A stretch of DNA of 64,000 nt from Rhizobium sp. Root483D2 (GTDB taxonomy: Bacteria > Pseudomonadota > Alphaproteobacteria > Rhizobiales > Rhizobiaceae). The stretch spans positions 29,638-93,637 of the forward strand of contig NZ_LMFB01000003.1 of the NCBI RefSeq assembly GCF_001426685.1. Direction: 5' to 3'. Made by a program: the position numbers and the translations under genes. Shown piece by piece: positions 61,576-64,000 of this stretch; positions within the stretch are counted from its first letter, which is position 1; every line of letters starts with the position of its first letter. The notes under the pieces are model-generated. The model was not told the origin of the DNA, made no database searches, and saw only the letters and a program-made list of their open reading frames with translations.

Positions 61576-62892
61576 ATGAGCCTGATTACGCGGCAGCTTG
61601 TCCTTCAGTTTATGGCCATCGCAGCTGCAGCCACCGGATTCATAATCTTTTTCGTTCATTCTACCCTCGACGGGATGTACGTCGAGGAGGAGGTTGTGCG
61701 GATTGCTGCCAACGCGATCGTCCGAGATGCGGAAGGAATGCCTGTGGTCCAAATGGCCCCCGAGCTGGCGACACTGCAAGAGGAAGTGCCGGATCTGTGG
61801 TTCGCGGCAAGGCTTGACGACGGCGATACGGTTGTCTTTGGCCAGGTGCCGCCCGAACTTGCGTCCTTGGTTCCACATCTCGAAAAATTGTCTTCTGCAG
61901 ACATCCGCGGACAGTTTGCTCCTTTTTCACTTTCCGCGATTGTGCGACAGTTGTCCGGCCCTCTTGGCGATATGAAGATCATCGCGCATGGTCGGGTCCG
62001 ACCATTCACTACGCTCATCACTTTAGCATCGAATGTCGTGGCCATCGCTCTATTTCTTGCCTTGGCTCTTGTCTCCATCATCGCAACACCTCTGATTGTA
62101 AGGCGCGCTTTGGCAGGCGTAGTGAAGACCGCGGAAGAAGCAAAGTTGATCGACGCGGAGCGCCGGGGAATCCGACTGTCTGAGGGCAAGGTTCCGCGAG
62201 AGATTTTCCCGTTGGTGCACGCTGTCAATGAAGCCTTGGGCCGCCTCGATGAAGGTTATGATCGTCAGAACCGCTTTATCGCTTCTGCGGCGCACGAGCT
62301 ACGAACGCCGATCGCCATCCTGAAAATGAAGATCGATGCGGTAGACGAAAAAGACAAATTTTCACTTTCGCCGGACCTGTTACGGCTTGCGACACTTGCC
62401 GAGCAGTTGCTTGATGTTCATCGACTGGATAATGGCGCGCCAAGCGACCCGATCGAGCTCAAGATCCTGGCGCGCAGCGTCGCTGCCGATCTAGCGCCGG
62501 TACTGATTGCGTCGGGCAAGGCAATTGAGGTGGTCGTTGAACAGGCCGGAATGATAACTGGCAACGCGGGAGCGATAGAACGCGCGCTGACAAATCTCAT
62601 CCAGAATGCAGTCGAGCATGGCGGAGAAGAGGTCATCGTGAGGGTCAAAGGTCCCATTCTCGAAGTGGAGGATAATGGTCCTGGAATCCCTGCGGACGAA
62701 TACGAACGTGTGCTTGAACCTTTTTATCGCTTAAAGCCTCGCTCTTCTGGTGCCGGGCTCGGACTTAACCTTGTCAAGCAAGTCGTCGACCACCACCGCG
62801 GCCACATCACCATTGCTATGGCACCCGGCGGAGGGACGATCGTGCAAATGAAATTTATCGCGGTTCAGTATCCACCGTCCGGTCAATGTTGA
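61576..62892 (+). CDS. Sensor histidine kinase
   Basis: Membrane kinase of 438 aa. Two membrane segments (about 10-28 and 148-172) bracket a periplasmic sensor of about 120 residues. The H-box is AAHELRTP (H240), then the N-box LIQNAVEHG, G1 DNGPGIP and G2 GLGLNLVKQ. It partners the response regulator just upstream. The open frame begins at a TTG (61549) overlapping the regulator stop; the ATG at 61576 is the more conventional start. The signal is unknown. Confidence 0.9.
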   Translation: MSLITRQLVLQFMAIAAAATGFIIFFVHSTLDGMYVEEEVVRIAANAIVRDAEGMPVVQMAPELATLQEEVPDLWFAARLDDGDTVVFGQVPPELASLVPHLEKLSSADIRGQFAPFSLSAIVRQLSGPLGDMKIIAHGRVRPFTTLITLASNVVAIALFLALALVSIIATPLIVRRALAGVVKTAEEAKLIDAERRGIRLSEGKVPREIFPLVHAVNEALGRLDEGYDRQNRFIASAAHELRTPIAILKMKIDAVDEKDKFSLSPDLLRLATLAEQLLDVHRLDNGAPSDPIELKILARSVAADLAPVLIASGKAIEVVVEQAGMITGNAGAIERALTNLIQNAVEHGGEEVIVRVKGPILEVEDNGPGIPADEYERVLEPFYRLKPRSSGAGLGLNLVKQVVDHHRGHITIAMAPGGGTIVQMKFIAVQYPPSGQC

Positions 62893-62967
62893 CACCATGT
62901 TTTCCTGCGCATCTGTCCAGGCGGACGCGATGCCTGCGCGACCACATTCTCATTCCGGGAGGTGACT

Positions 62968-63654
62968 ATGACCATAGCGGTTGAACAGAAAAAACCTGGC
63001 TGGCCAGAGATATCAATTGGCCTCGTTACATATGCCGCGCTGCTTTTCGCGTTCGCCTTGATGCTGGGACTTCTTCCGCAAGACGATCCGGTGCTTCTCG
63101 GTATCGTCGGATCAACCGCCGGAGGCGTTGTCGGTGTTGGCGCTTTCTATGCAGCATTCTGCCTGCGCATACGCGCGTTGCGCCCGTTCGGGTTCAAGCC
63201 AGTTTCATATCTTTGGCTTCTCGTTGCTTTTGCGGTTGCGGTCGTCGGCTACGGCCTTAACCTGATCATACAATTTGCATGTGTGGCCTGGTTTGGCAGC
63301 ACTAATCCGCAAGGCATCTTGCATGCCGCAGCACAGGGCGGAGCACATCCGTTTCTACTGTCTTTTCTGGGCGGCGCCATTTTCACACCTTTTGGCGAAG
63401 AGATCTTGTTCAGAGGTGTGATTGCGAACGCACTTTTCCGATATGGCGCCTTCGCCGGGATCGCTCTCAGCTCGGTAATATTTGGCCTGGCACACGGCTT
63501 GAACATGATATTACCAATTGCGATCATGGTCGGTGTTCTATCCGCCATCCTCTTCCGTGTAACGGAATCGGTCTGGCCGAGCGTCGCCTTTCACTGCGTC
63601 TACAACGGTGCAAACAGCGTCGCATCCGCCTTGGGCTTTGCCCCAATGCAATAG
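62968..63654 (+). CDS. CPBP-family (CAAX-like) intramembrane protease
   Basis: Membrane protein of 228 aa with about six to seven helices. The catalytic motif GEEILFRG (E144, E145, R149) and the second motif FGLAHG (H176), plus a late FHCVYNGAN, are the CPBP/ABI signature. ATG 62968 has GGGAGG 5 bases upstream; a GTG two codons earlier is also open. It follows the two-component genes by 75 bp and may belong to their regulon. Confidence 0.85.
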   Translation: MTIAVEQKKPGWPEISIGLVTYAALLFAFALMLGLLPQDDPVLLGIVGSTAGGVVGVGAFYAAFCLRIRALRPFGFKPVSYLWLLVAFAVAVVGYGLNLIIQFACVAWFGSTNPQGILHAAAQGGAHPFLLSFLGGAIFTPFGEEILFRGVIANALFRYGAFAGIALSSVIFGLAHGLNMILPIAIMVGVLSAILFRVTESVWPSVAFHCVYNGANSVASALGFAPMQ

Positions 63655-63900
63655 AACATCAATCAACTTGACGCTGTCCGCCATAAACGCTTCTTGCGTT
63701 AAGGAGGCAGACGGCGCCACAAACGACATTTGTTCGCGCAGGATAGGATCTTTCCTGTTGGTCGAAAGAAATCGATGGTTCAGAAATGATCGCGGACACG
63801 ATTTGAGCCTTGCCTACAACGGCAGCAGATTCCCAGAGTCCTGAAAGGCGAATTGGTAGAAGCGCCAGGATGCGTTGCATGAGCTAACGCCCTTCAACTT
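63655..63900. other. Short spacer near the right edge
   Basis: No gene is supported. Shadow frames are present on both strands. Confidence 0.4.
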
Positions 63901-64000
63901 TCAAAGTGGAGGATAGGGCTCGATATTCGCTGACCAATAATGCTGGGCTATGTTCTGGCAGTTCCGAATGACGTGGTAAGCGCTTTCAGGATCACCGCCT
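63901..64000 (-). CDS. C-terminal end of a minus-strand gene cut by the window edge
   Basis: From the right edge a minus-strand frame reads GGDPESAYHVIRNCQNIAQH, then YWSANIEPYPPL and a TGA at 63901-63903. The sequence has strong protein character and only 33 codons are visible. The family is not recognised. Confidence 0.4.
   Translation of the reverse strand, partial: GGDPESAYHVIRNCQNIAQHYWSANIEPYPPL

Overview
The window looks like part of a large repABC plasmid of an alphaproteobacterium in the order Rhizobiales (Rhizobium/Agrobacterium relatives). The main evidence is a complete repA-repB-repC operon with a counter-transcribed RNA between repB and repC, plus a relaxase/MobC unit diverging from a VirC1/VirC2-like pair. 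Coding density is high on both strands, GC is fairly high, and no tRNA, rRNA or CRISPR array was seen.

Layout. (1) 1-9.5 kb, plasmid core: relaxase and MobC on the minus strand, a repeat-rich intergenic region that could be oriT, a VirC1-like ParA ATPase with a ribbon-helix-helix partner on the plus strand, then repABC on the minus strand. (2) 9.5-21 kb, plasmid accessory backbone: DUF736, a large ParB-like protein broken by a frameshift, a VapBC pair, a second PIN toxin/antitoxin pair lying between short repeats, DUF932, SSB, two small exported proteins, an XRE regulator, a small zinc-binding protein and a tyrosine recombinase. The ParB-like and DUF932 genes share a long, similar 5' leader. 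(3) 21-22.4 kb: decayed genes next to the recombinase. (4) 22.6-44.5 kb, a dense island of apparent anti-phage or conflict genes: a SIR2-like protein; a minus-strand operon of a 1379-residue helical protein, a STAND/AAA ATPase and a protein ending in a HEPN RNase motif; a divergent two-gene unit encoding a 1529-residue hydrolase/helical-repeat/PIN-like protein and a 639-residue partner; an ApeA-like HEPN protein; a membrane patatin phospholipase with a small basic partner; and a DUF262-HNH (GmrSD-like) nuclease. (5) 45-63.7 kb, catabolic and stress cargo: SDR/VOC/LysR, a DJ-1/PfpI protein, an AlaE exporter, TetR/amidase, TetR/SDR, an MscS channel, a carbenicillinase-like class A beta-lactamase, a LysE exporter, two alpha/beta hydrolases, LysR, a two-component system and a CPBP protease.

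How the parts work together. RepA/RepB/RepC handle partition and replication. Relaxase, MobC and the VirC-like pair would make the plasmid mobilisable, and the toxin-antitoxin pairs would stabilise it. The island at 22.6-44.5 kb is the most likely place for an undescribed system. Its two large-protein operons share a divergent 570-bp promoter region and combine NTPase, HEPN, lipase-like and PIN-like parts that I cannot match as a set to a named defence system. All functional calls rest on motifs read by eye; no database search was run.
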